Shown here: piece by piece, positions 17,920-26,117 of the stretch
Layout of the letters: every line of letters starts with the position of its first letter
Position numbering within the stretch: position 1 is the first letter of the stretch
Assembly (NCBI GenBank): GCA_027067785.1
Contig: JAMOVL010000041.1
Coordinates: forward strand, 1 to 32,961
Source: Desulfurococcales archaeon
GTDB lineage: Archaea > Thermoproteota > Thermoprotei_A > Sulfolobales > Desulfurococcaceae
Direction: 5' to 3'
DNA: 32,961 bases
Translations under genes and position numbers: made by a program
Notes under the pieces: model-generated
Seen by the model: only the letters and a program-made list of their open reading frames with translations
What the model was told of the DNA's origin: nothing
The model's database searches: none

Positions 17920-19827
17920 ATGAAGAAACCCAGGAGGAGACAGAAAGCAGTAAGCGAAGTAATATCAACAGTGATCCTAGCTGCAACCGTGATAATGATA
18001 TCGCTCATAGTATTCTACTACGCTATGCTCTCCTTCCAGACAAGCAGTCTAGCAACACAGTTCGGCTACACGAAATCAGTCCTACTAGTCCTAGCGTCAA
18101 ACATTAACTATATACTAGCGGGAAACCAGTACTACGCAAACATACCTACAAAATCAGTAGGCGTGGGCTACAACCACACATCAACATACACTTTATCGAT
18201 TGGAATCCCAGCCTATAATATAACGATAAAGATCTATAATCCATTGAATAGGCCTCTCGAGAACTACCAAGTACTAGTATGGCTTAATTCAACCAATTTC
18301 CATGGATGGAAATACCTAAACATGACAGGTAATACTACAGACTTTATCTTCGTGGATCCAAACTACCATATACTCAGTTTCTACGTGCAAGAGTTTAACC
18401 CGGCTTCAGAGCAGGCGAAGATCTGGGTAAAGATACCTTATATCCCGAGTAACGGCTCGATAAACATTACGATGTTCTATGGAAATCCATCAATTAAGGG
18501 CACTAGTGACTTCTACGCTGTTTTTGACAAATTCTATGATGATTTTACATCTAATCCATATACTGATGGAAAATGGGTGATATTCAAAAATCTAGGTAGT
18601 AATACTTCTGCAGAGTTTGTCTGGGATCAAAAGCTAGGTATAGTAAATCTCACAACACTAGATACTGATCTAGGAACAATAGGTTTTGCCGCACAGAATG
18701 GGAAGCCTATAGAAGGTTTACCTGTAAGGGCTGTTATTAGGTATTTAGGAGGGAATCCCGCAAACCAGCCAGCTGATGGTTTTGCGTTTGCCTTTAACAA
18801 GAATATAACCACATACGAGTTGTATGCTGATAAATACAATGATAGCGGTCAAGGCGGCTCTCTTTATTTAGAACTATTTAAAGAGTACTCATCATCGAGT
18901 ATCAAGTTGATCAAATCTGATGGATATGCTTTGGTGCTCGACGCCTATCGTAATCTAAACACGCGTATTCCTCAATATTCTGACCCGCCAGTACCGTATG
19001 TAGCTATTGAAAGAACCAATGTGACATTCCCGTATCCCAAGATAGATAATAAGTATAACACTACGAGTATAGTTACTGATCTAAGATGGCATGTTATCGA
19101 GCTTAATATAGCGCCGGATTATTCTTATGCTAATGTAAGCATCGATGGCTATTTATCCAGCAATCTAACCAATATACGATTGCCAGGCATTATTCCTGGA
19201 TGCACTGGTTTTGGAATAGCGGCTGCGACTGGAGGGTTGTATGCATATTTTTGTGTTGACTATGTAGATGTTTATTACAGAAAATATTATGGCGTAGATC
19301 CGCAGGTATACGTGTATCCGGTAAATGGTACAGGTTATGCACCGATCTATACTATGGATTACCTAGGCATATATACGGCTGCCTACGCAGCCTTTACTAC
19401 GACGTGGCAAGTAGTCTATGGTACGAGTAACTATACTGTTGATGATATCAGGCTTCTGCCGAGAGTGGTTCAGTTCTATAAGGATGGTTTCACCTATGCA
19501 GAGCTCGACACTTTCAGGTTTCTTGTGAACAGATATGAAATAAGAACGGCTACTGGTACAACCACTAATACAACCTATATTATTAGCATGTTAGGTGTTG
19601 AGCTATCCCCCCAGATAATGTCTTCGAGCCCATCGCAGCTGGTAGTATCATATGCCGGAATAGCGTACACTAGATCATTTAACACTACTGGTCTAGCCGT
19701 GATAGTAAGTATTAATGGCCGGCATAAAATAACGGACCTAGCATCTCTATTGCCCGGCTATAAACCTCCCACATCGAGCATAGAGATATTCATAACTATT
19801 AAGAAGCTCAACGTGGTGTTCATCTGA
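17920..19827 (+). CDS. Large pilin-like surface protein with class III signal, DUF2341-like and lectin-like regions
   Basis: 635 aa; MKKPRRRQKAVSEVISTVILAATVIMISLIVFYYAM (class III prepilin-like); ITIKIYNPLNRPLENYQVLVWLNSTNF...SNGSINITMFYGNPSIKG typical of DUF2341; GFAFAFNKN and LRWHVIELNIAPDYSYANVSIDGYL lectin/LamG-like. Confidence 0.7.
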   Translation: MKKPRRRQKAVSEVISTVILAATVIMISLIVFYYAMLSFQTSSLATQFGYTKSVLLVLASNINYILAGNQYYANIPTKSVGVGYNHTSTYTLSIGIPAYNITIKIYNPLNRPLENYQVLVWLNSTNFHGWKYLNMTGNTTDFIFVDPNYHILSFYVQEFNPASEQAKIWVKIPYIPSNGSINITMFYGNPSIKGTSDFYAVFDKFYDDFTSNPYTDGKWVIFKNLGSNTSAEFVWDQKLGIVNLTTLDTDLGTIGFAAQNGKPIEGLPVRAVIRYLGGNPANQPADGFAFAFNKNITTYELYADKYNDSGQGGSLYLELFKEYSSSSIKLIKSDGYALVLDAYRNLNTRIPQYSDPPVPYVAIERTNVTFPYPKIDNKYNTTSIVTDLRWHVIELNIAPDYSYANVSIDGYLSSNLTNIRLPGIIPGCTGFGIAAATGGLYAYFCVDYVDVYYRKYYGVDPQVYVYPVNGTGYAPIYTMDYLGIYTAAYAAFTTTWQVVYGTSNYTVDDIRLLPRVVQFYKDGFTYAELDTFRFLVNRYEIRTATGTTTNTTYIISMLGVELSPQIMSSSPSQLVVSYAGIAYTRSFNTTGLAVIVSINGRHKITDLASLLPGYKPPTSSIEIFITIKKLNVVFI

Positions 19828-20339
19828 TGGTAGCGCCGATAATAACACATGTTATCGGTATAACGGCGCTACTAGCTATCATGATGATCATAATAATGTA
19901 TGTGGGCTTTATGACGCAGACAATGATGTATGAGAACGTTAAGAAAAACCTCGAAATCGTAGCCCGGTCCCTGGCTATGCAGCTTTACTATGGGATAACA
20001 TCGAATAGCAACATGTCGTTACAGCTAGACTATCCATTAGTCGTAGGAAAAAATGTTTTCTATAACATATACATTGCCAATACATCATATATCCTAGGAG
20101 TAGCCCCATCCCTCTCCGATAAGCTTCAACCATCACAGCTCTACGTACTCGTCATGACCCCGGACAAACAAGTATATGCCTACACCCCTGTCTGCAACAT
20201 AACTTTTAATGGTAAGACAATACTGGTTCAGAACAACATGATCGTCATAGGGAGCGGTACCGTGGCAACCCTGGCGATAGAAATAAACTCCACCAACATA
20301 TACATATCTATATACAAAATAGAGGTAAGATATCCATGA
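19827..20339 (+). CDS. Pilin-like / FlaF-FlaG-like membrane-anchored protein
   Basis: 170 aa; single N-terminal hydrophobic helix then beta-rich, N-glycosylation-sequon-containing ectodomain; TGATG overlap with upstream gene. Confidence 0.6.
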   Translation: MVAPIITHVIGITALLAIMMIIIMYVGFMTQTMMYENVKKNLEIVARSLAMQLYYGITSNSNMSLQLDYPLVVGKNVFYNIYIANTSYILGVAPSLSDKLQPSQLYVLVMTPDKQVYAYTPVCNITFNGKTILVQNNMIVIGSGTVATLAIEINSTNIYISIYKIEVRYP

Positions 20340-21670
20340 AAGAAATAATCGAATACATTTTAGCCGCCTTAATCATAGTTTCCGTTATACCCATAATAAC
20401 ATACGTAGAAAATACAGTATATTCTCCAAGACCAAGACCTGTAGAGCCTATCGTACAAGCCGTTTTCACTAACAAGCTTTTCAATATAATAAACAATATC
20501 TTCTCTTCAGGAAACCTTACACTTTTCCAGTCGAGCTTATTTAATGCACTAATAGCACAACAGTTATCCGCATACAGCGACTACGGCTACAACATAACGA
20601 TCAGATCATACGCTATAAAAATTGACGCAGTAAGTTATACAATAAACGTTACAACAATGTATAAAGGCACAGTATCACTACTAGTGGTTTCAACAGACTT
20701 ATCAATAGCGACTAAGAATACTCCACGCCAGATAATACCACTACCAAATAACACATATGAATACGTATTTGAAAACCCTATCCATAAACCTAAATCTATT
20801 GCCCTCGTCGTAGCAGTACTTGATATTGGAACAGCAAAATTCATAGACTATAAAATAGTAAGCAATGATATGAAACAACTATCACTAATAAACATCAATG
20901 GACAGGTATACCTCGTAGCACCAACAACACTAACGACAGCACTAGCCACAGCACCCGGACAAGCAATAATATGCTACTATGATCCAACGACACAGAATTT
21001 CTACACATACGGTCATAGAAACTATAAATATGTTAGTAGTAGCAGTATGTATAAACAACCACATATTAACAGTACGTTCACCGGTATATTTAACAGGACG
21101 ATAATATACACTAACTATACCAATATTTGGTACAACGTCTCATATGCTGGAAGTATAAATCTACATGGAAGCCCATATAACATGTTCAAATTATATTCCT
21201 ATATAAACGAAACCAATGGGTACTTCCAGGGTAAATATAACTTTACAGGCACACTAGTCACCAATACAGCAACAGTAACAACAACACTGGTTGTAAGAAC
21301 TGTAACTAAGACAATTTTATTACCTACTTTTACAACTATTACATATACTACATCATTACCTGTCCAAGCTAATGTTACTGTATATTACGCAAAGATAACA
21401 AGTACCACTCTTCGCTATAGCTCTACAACATCATATCCACTAGGATCAAATACAGCCACATACGCGATCTATTACCCATTATTGAATGCCGTCGCAATAA
21501 TAGTGAAAGACTCGAGCGGTAACTTGTATGTTGCATTACCGTATTTTAACTATCTCACAGCCGGGTCAACTATACCGAAGAACTGGCCAGTGAGCCGCGA
21601 AGCTTACTGGTATACAGTGGGAATGTTCAGTTACTATGTTGAAATATCTGTTTGGAGGAAATCAATATGA
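20336..21670 (+). CDS. Membrane-anchored Ser/Thr-rich surface protein of pilin operon
   Basis: 444 aa; N-terminal TM, Thr-rich C-terminal half; ATGA overlap with upstream gene. Confidence 0.6.
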   Translation: MKEIIEYILAALIIVSVIPIITYVENTVYSPRPRPVEPIVQAVFTNKLFNIINNIFSSGNLTLFQSSLFNALIAQQLSAYSDYGYNITIRSYAIKIDAVSYTINVTTMYKGTVSLLVVSTDLSIATKNTPRQIIPLPNNTYEYVFENPIHKPKSIALVVAVLDIGTAKFIDYKIVSNDMKQLSLININGQVYLVAPTTLTTALATAPGQAIICYYDPTTQNFYTYGHRNYKYVSSSSMYKQPHINSTFTGIFNRTIIYTNYTNIWYNVSYAGSINLHGSPYNMFKLYSYINETNGYFQGKYNFTGTLVTNTATVTTTLVVRTVTKTILLPTFTTITYTTSLPVQANVTVYYAKITSTTLRYSSTTSYPLGSNTATYAIYYPLLNAVAIIVKDSSGNLYVALPYFNYLTAGSTIPKNWPVSREAYWYTVGMFSYYVEISVWRKSI

Positions 21671-22050
21671 AGAGCCAATCAGTTGTTATATCAGCATATA
21701 TGGCTGTCGCATTACTAATAGTAGCCATGGCCACTATTTACGTTTATATACTACCGCATTCACAAACATTTCTCTCATCATACTCTACTATGGATGTTAA
21801 AAGTATCGTCTATAGCCGCTATTCATGGAGTGCTAAGGCTTTGGCTGAACAACTACACAACGTCTTAGGATTTAAGTATGTCTACGTTAATATCACTGTT
21901 TACAATATAACTTCGGGTAAACTGATCAGTAGTGATTACTACATCATATTACCTACTAAGACGGAAAGCCTTGTTTATGCATCGTATAATCTTACATCGT
22001 TTTCGCCGAACGGATTGATGTACATTTATAATATAAGGGTGGGAAGATGA
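21667..22050 (+). CDS. Small pilin-like surface protein
   Basis: ORF open from 21652, but GGAGG at 21653-21657 fits ATG 21667 (MKSQSVVISAYMAVALLIVAMATIYVYI); ATGA overlap with upstream stop at 21668-21670. Confidence 0.6.
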   Translation: MKSQSVVISAYMAVALLIVAMATIYVYILPHSQTFLSSYSTMDVKSIVYSRYSWSAKALAEQLHNVLGFKYVYVNITVYNITSGKLISSDYYIILPTKTESLVYASYNLTSFSPNGLMYIYNIRVGR

Positions 22051-23408
22051 GGGGACAAATACCGATTATTATAGCCCTAGCAATCATAATGGCCATAATA
22101 ATATCTACAGCTCTTTATTTGTCAACTATACCAGTTAATGTAAAGTACTCATTTGCTGGTAAGCAATATTCTGACTGGGAGGTATACGATCATGAGCTGA
22201 CACAACTTCTCATATATATGCTTAGAGAAGGAGGACAAAAAGCAACTACTACGGCCGAGGACGAGCTTACGAGTATTATTTTCAAGCAGGAGTACAATTA
22301 TACAAGAATTACTGCGCCAATTAGGGTTAGAGTGACAGTGTTCACAATTTTTCCTTTACACTTCTACTATTTGTATTACTGGGTAAATGTTACTACTGGA
22401 AAAGAATATGTATCGATTATTCCGACCTATTATTCAAACACTATTCTTTCATTGATCAGTAGTGATGCGACCAAAGTTCTCAACACAACAGCATTGTCTA
22501 TTCTCAATAACTGGATTAATAGTATGAATAAACTTGGAATAAGAGTAGTACTTGATAAGTTTAATGCATTCTATAATTTATCGTTGACGAGCAGTGGAGG
22601 TACAGTTATTGGTACAACATTGGTTTCCGTTAATTATACGCTTACGATATTTAATCAGCTCGGCGAATACCGTGTATACACAAAGACATCGCTTCTTTAC
22701 TGCCAAGAAAACTTTACCCATGGATATGTATTGGGCAAAGATAACTATAGTGGTGGGTTTATATTACCGGCAACTATTCGTTCTTACTTGGTAATTGACG
22801 GTACTAAATATTACTATGTATTATCTTCCCAGAACATAAAGACATATTATTATTCACCATTATTTGCAACATTGCCCGTATTTGCCACGATATATGGTGG
22901 AAACCCAACTGTACAGGCATACATAGTTAATAATGGAGCAGCAATATTCTATCGTGGCAAAGGACTAGTCAATGTATCAACAATAATAAGGTACACGCCA
23001 TACAATAGTTTCCTTGTTAATTGGCTAAAATATGTTCATTTCTTACCAATAATTAGCTTAATAAAATCTCCGGAAGTCGACAGGGACAATGCATATGTTA
23101 TATTTAATAATATGACGTGGGAACGCAACTACTATGCCGATCTAAACGTATCTTACTCACGTCTAATAAGAAATAGTGTAAACATTACTAATATAAGAGG
23201 AAGTAACGTCTTAGTAGACTTCTCATTATATTCTTCATGGCTCAAAGTTAATTATACTAAGTCAATAACCTTCTATGTTCCCGGATACACGGTAACCCAG
23301 GTTAATGGTATCCCTGTAATAATTCCAACGCAATTCTTCATACATTACTGGGGAGACTATTACTCTTATGACAGATATGTAGCTAGTATAGATATTAGGG
23401 GGACATGA
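22047..23408 (+). CDS. Pilin-like surface protein
   Basis: 453 aa; MRGQIPIIIALAIIMAIIISTALYL (prepilin-like N-terminus with RG|Q junction); ATGA overlap with upstream gene. Confidence 0.6.
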   Translation: MRGQIPIIIALAIIMAIIISTALYLSTIPVNVKYSFAGKQYSDWEVYDHELTQLLIYMLREGGQKATTTAEDELTSIIFKQEYNYTRITAPIRVRVTVFTIFPLHFYYLYYWVNVTTGKEYVSIIPTYYSNTILSLISSDATKVLNTTALSILNNWINSMNKLGIRVVLDKFNAFYNLSLTSSGGTVIGTTLVSVNYTLTIFNQLGEYRVYTKTSLLYCQENFTHGYVLGKDNYSGGFILPATIRSYLVIDGTKYYYVLSSQNIKTYYYSPLFATLPVFATIYGGNPTVQAYIVNNGAAIFYRGKGLVNVSTIIRYTPYNSFLVNWLKYVHFLPIISLIKSPEVDRDNAYVIFNNMTWERNYYADLNVSYSRLIRNSVNITNIRGSNVLVDFSLYSSWLKVNYTKSITFYVPGYTVTQVNGIPVIIPTQFFIHYWGDYYSYDRYVASIDIRGT

Positions 23409-23490
23409 GCCAATACGCTAAAATATTGAAGACAGTACATTAAATATAAATTCATATGCTAGGAACGCGTAATACAAGCAGTAAACTATA

Positions 23491-23502
23491 AGCTTTTAAA
23501 CC
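23491..23502 (+). promoter_or_regulatory. Putative TATA box for pilin 1
   Basis: AGCTTTTAAACC about 57 nt upstream of ATG 23559. Confidence 0.4.
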
Positions 23503-23558
23503 ATTATCGGCCTTTTGTCAAGGTATAAGAGGATAAATTCATTATTTGGTGAGTGAAT

Positions 23559-24020
23559 ATGCGCGCTATATCGCCTGTTATTGCGACTGTTATTATTGTA
23601 TCTGTTGCGATCGCTATTAGCATTGCTGTGGCGTTGTGGCTCACCGGCATAACAAGCGGATTCACCCAGACGGAGGATTTGCAGATAGTATCGAGCTACG
23701 CGTCAGGAAACTCGACTGCAGGATGGAATATAACACTAATAGTAAAGAACACTGGGACTGTCGCTGCAACTATCGATAATGTCTTTGTTAATGGAAAGCC
23801 ATACAGTTCCCAGGGATTAAACGTATACGTCAACGGCACAGGTACGGGCGGAGTCTTCAAGAAATTCACGTCAACATACACGATCAATCCCGGCGACACA
23901 GCGACAATAAAGGTAGAGATACCCAAGAATACTTCGGGATTCACCGATGGCCAGATGGTTAACGTTAAGATACATACCGCTAGTGGCAGAGACTATCCGG
24001 CGACAGTAACACTTCCATAA
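23559..24020 (+). CDS. Archaeal type IV pilin, tandem array member 1 (P1)
   Basis: ORF track starts at GTG 23553; GGTGAG SD favours ATG 23559. MRAISPVIATVIIVSVAIAISIAVALWLTGITSGFTQTE, ending GQMVNVKIHTASGRDYPATVTLP. Confidence 0.85.
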   Translation: MRAISPVIATVIIVSVAIAISIAVALWLTGITSGFTQTEDLQIVSSYASGNSTAGWNITLIVKNTGTVAATIDNVFVNGKPYSSQGLNVYVNGTGTGGVFKKFTSTYTINPGDTATIKVEIPKNTSGFTDGQMVNVKIHTASGRDYPATVTLP

Positions 24021-24146
24021 ATTTATGTATACAATGATCGTAAGCCTAATATTTTTAAAACTTTTTACACTTTCAAATATTTCCTTCACTTTATAGTAGT
24101 ATTATGAAATGTAATCAATCAATAATACCCTGTGAATACTGAAAGA

Positions 24147-24158
24147 AGTTTTTAAAAC
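24147..24158 (+). promoter_or_regulatory. Putative TATA box for pilin 2
   Basis: AGTTTTTAAAAC about 52 nt upstream of ATG 24210. Confidence 0.4.
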
Positions 24159-24209
24159 AATTAAAGCCATAATATAGAAAGAAAAATAAGACGTATAAGG
24201 TGTAACGCT

Positions 24210-24659
24210 ATGAGAGCTATATCTCCGGTCATAGCAACAGTTATCATAGTGTCTGTTGCTATTGCGATCAGTATAGCTGTTGCATTATGGCTAACTGGTA
24301 TTACCAGCGGTTTTACACAGACGGAGAATTTACAAATAGTATCAAGCTATGCAACAGGTAATTCAACTACGCATTGGACAATAACTCTCCTAGTCAAAAA
24401 CACTGGTACAACCACAGCAACAATAGACAATATATTCATAAACGGTAAGCCATTTAACGATTATACAGGTGTATCTATAAGTATAAACGGAACAACATTT
24501 AATCCTGGAATTACCTATCCTATAAAGCCAGGTGATCATACTAATATAACAATAATTATCCCAGGATCAACTCAAGGATTCACAGATGGCCAGATGGTGA
24601 ATATTAAGATTCATACCGCGAGCGGTAGAGACTACCCCGTGACAGTAACACTACCGTGA
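24210..24659 (+). CDS. Archaeal type IV pilin, tandem array member 2 (P2)
   Basis: MRAISPVIATVIIVSVAIAISIAVALWLTGITSGFTQTENLQIVSSYA ... GQMVNIKIHTASGRDYPVTVTLP. Confidence 0.85.
   Translation: MRAISPVIATVIIVSVAIAISIAVALWLTGITSGFTQTENLQIVSSYATGNSTTHWTITLLVKNTGTTTATIDNIFINGKPFNDYTGVSISINGTTFNPGITYPIKPGDHTNITIIIPGSTQGFTDGQMVNIKIHTASGRDYPVTVTLP
24586..24637 (+). repeat. 52-bp exact repeat, copy A (C-terminal block of P2)
   Basis: ATGGCCAGATGGTGAATATTAAGATTCATACCGCGAGCGGTAGAGACTACCC, identical to 25299-25350. Confidence 0.9.
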
Positions 24660-24852
24660 AACCCGGAAGTACCATATATAATAAAGGTAGGAATACGATG
24701 GCGTTTTCCACTATGTCACACTTTAGGGGGAGACATTGTAATTATTTTTTCTAATCTTGAACGAAACAAACAAGTAATATTTAGAAGACTCCTTTATTAA
24801 CAAAATGCGAATGTTATCAATAAATATAGTGAAAAACAAGAATATTATCTTG

Positions 24853-25000
24853 TAGGTGAATGGTTATGAAGGCTATATCCCCGGTTATTGCTACGGTTAT
24901 TATTGTCTCTGTCGCTATTGCTATTAGTATTGCTGTGGCGTTATGGCTGACCGGTATTACTAGTGGGTTCACTCAGACAGAGAACCTACAAATAGTATCA
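24853..25000 (+). repeat. 148-bp perfect direct repeat, copy A (SD plus signal peptide plus N-helix of pilin 3)
   Basis: Base-for-base identical to 25487-25634 (offset 634); no evident homology immediately upstream. Confidence 0.93.
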
Positions 25001-25372
25001 GCGTACGCGACATGGAATGATACATTAGCTGTTTGGAATGTTACGCTAACAGTAAAGAATACTGGTACCACTGCTGCGACAATAGACAATATATTCATAA
25101 ACAATAAACCAATAACTATATCATCCTCCGAAAGTTATATAGGAAAAGTTATTAATATCACGAAAATAACCATTGATCCCGGTGAGCAATCCATAATTTC
25201 TATATATTTAACAAACTATACTGCTACCAATACTAACCAATTATTCAGTTCTTGGAATATACCGAGTACTGTATTACAGGCGCTATCTGGTTATACTCAT
25301 GGCCAGATGGTGAATATTAAGATTCATACCGCGAGCGGTAGAGACTACCCTGTAACAATAACATTACCATAA
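24866..25372 (+). CDS. Archaeal type IV pilin, tandem array member 3 (P3)
   Basis: ORF track starts at 24860; AGGTGA SD at 24854-24859 favours ATG 24866 (MKAISPVIATVIIVSVAIAISIAVALWLTGITSGFTQTENLQIVSAYA ... GQMVNIKIHTASGRDYPVTITLP). Confidence 0.85.
   Translation: MKAISPVIATVIIVSVAIAISIAVALWLTGITSGFTQTENLQIVSAYATWNDTLAVWNVTLTVKNTGTTAATIDNIFINNKPITISSSESYIGKVINITKITIDPGEQSIISIYLTNYTATNTNQLFSSWNIPSTVLQALSGYTHGQMVNIKIHTASGRDYPVTITLP
25299..25350 (+). repeat. 52-bp exact repeat, copy B (C-terminal block of P3)
   Basis: Identical to 24586-24637. Confidence 0.9.
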
Positions 25373-25486
25373 CCAAAACCCATTATTTTTTAAATTGAAC
25401 TAATTTTAATCAAAATACAGATGAAAAATATAATATTATACATGTATAATAGGATTTAAAATCCTTATAGACAAATAACCTAATCA

Positions 25487-25634
25487 TAGGTGAATGGTTA
25501 TGAAGGCTATATCCCCGGTTATTGCTACGGTTATTATTGTCTCTGTCGCTATTGCTATTAGTATTGCTGTGGCGTTATGGCTGACCGGTATTACTAGTGG
25601 GTTCACTCAGACAGAGAACCTACAAATAGTATCA
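25487..25634 (+). repeat. 148-bp perfect direct repeat, copy B (SD plus signal peptide plus N-helix of pilin 4)
   Basis: Identical to 24853-25000. Confidence 0.93.
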
Positions 25635-26117
25635 AGCTATGCCCAGGTTGGAAACTATTATAACTTTACAGTTAATAATACAAAGCCACTAAACTACACT
25701 TTATTATTTGGAGTAGGTAATTACTACTGGGGTCTCTATACAAACAACTGGACAAGTTTCAATCTAACATACCCGAATGTTGCCAAAGCGACTATTAATG
25801 TAACAAACTTAGTACATGGTTCATCCTGGTTTCCATCGAAAAATGGTACAGATGGATGGGTTATAAGAATAATGATTAAGAATACTGGTACTGTTCAAGC
25901 AACTATCGACAATATATTTATAAATAACGTACCATTATCAAATGCTGCAGGCGTTGTATGCTATAATGGTACATCGGCAAGTATTGCGTCAGGTAAAGAA
26001 CTGCAGATTCTAATATTTCTCGAAAGCGGTACACACTTCTCTTCTGGCCAGATGGTGAATATTAAGATTCACACCGCGAGCGGTAGGGATTATCCGACGA
26101 CGATAACTCTGCCGTGA
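25500..26117 (+). CDS. Archaeal type IV pilin, tandem array member 4 (P4), with about 65-aa N-glycosylation-sequon-rich insertion
   Basis: ORF track starts at 25494; SD favours ATG 25500. Same N- and C-terminal blocks as P1-P3; insertion between the LQIVSSYA block and the IKNTG block. Confidence 0.85.
   Translation: MKAISPVIATVIIVSVAIAISIAVALWLTGITSGFTQTENLQIVSSYAQVGNYYNFTVNNTKPLNYTLLFGVGNYYWGLYTNNWTSFNLTYPNVAKATINVTNLVHGSSWFPSKNGTDGWVIRIMIKNTGTVQATIDNIFINNVPLSNAAGVVCYNGTSASIASGKELQILIFLESGTHFSSGQMVNIKIHTASGRDYPTTITLP

Noticed and set aside
25451-25465. Near-palindrome AGGATTTAAAATCCT upstream of P4 as an operator
   Set aside because: Likely just the TATA region; imperfect, and not seen before P1-P3.
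24866-26117. CRISPR-like or transposon repeat interpretation of the pilin array repeats
   Set aside because: Repeats are coding, long, unevenly spaced and in frame with conserved pilin segments; no short regular repeat-spacer structure, no transposase.
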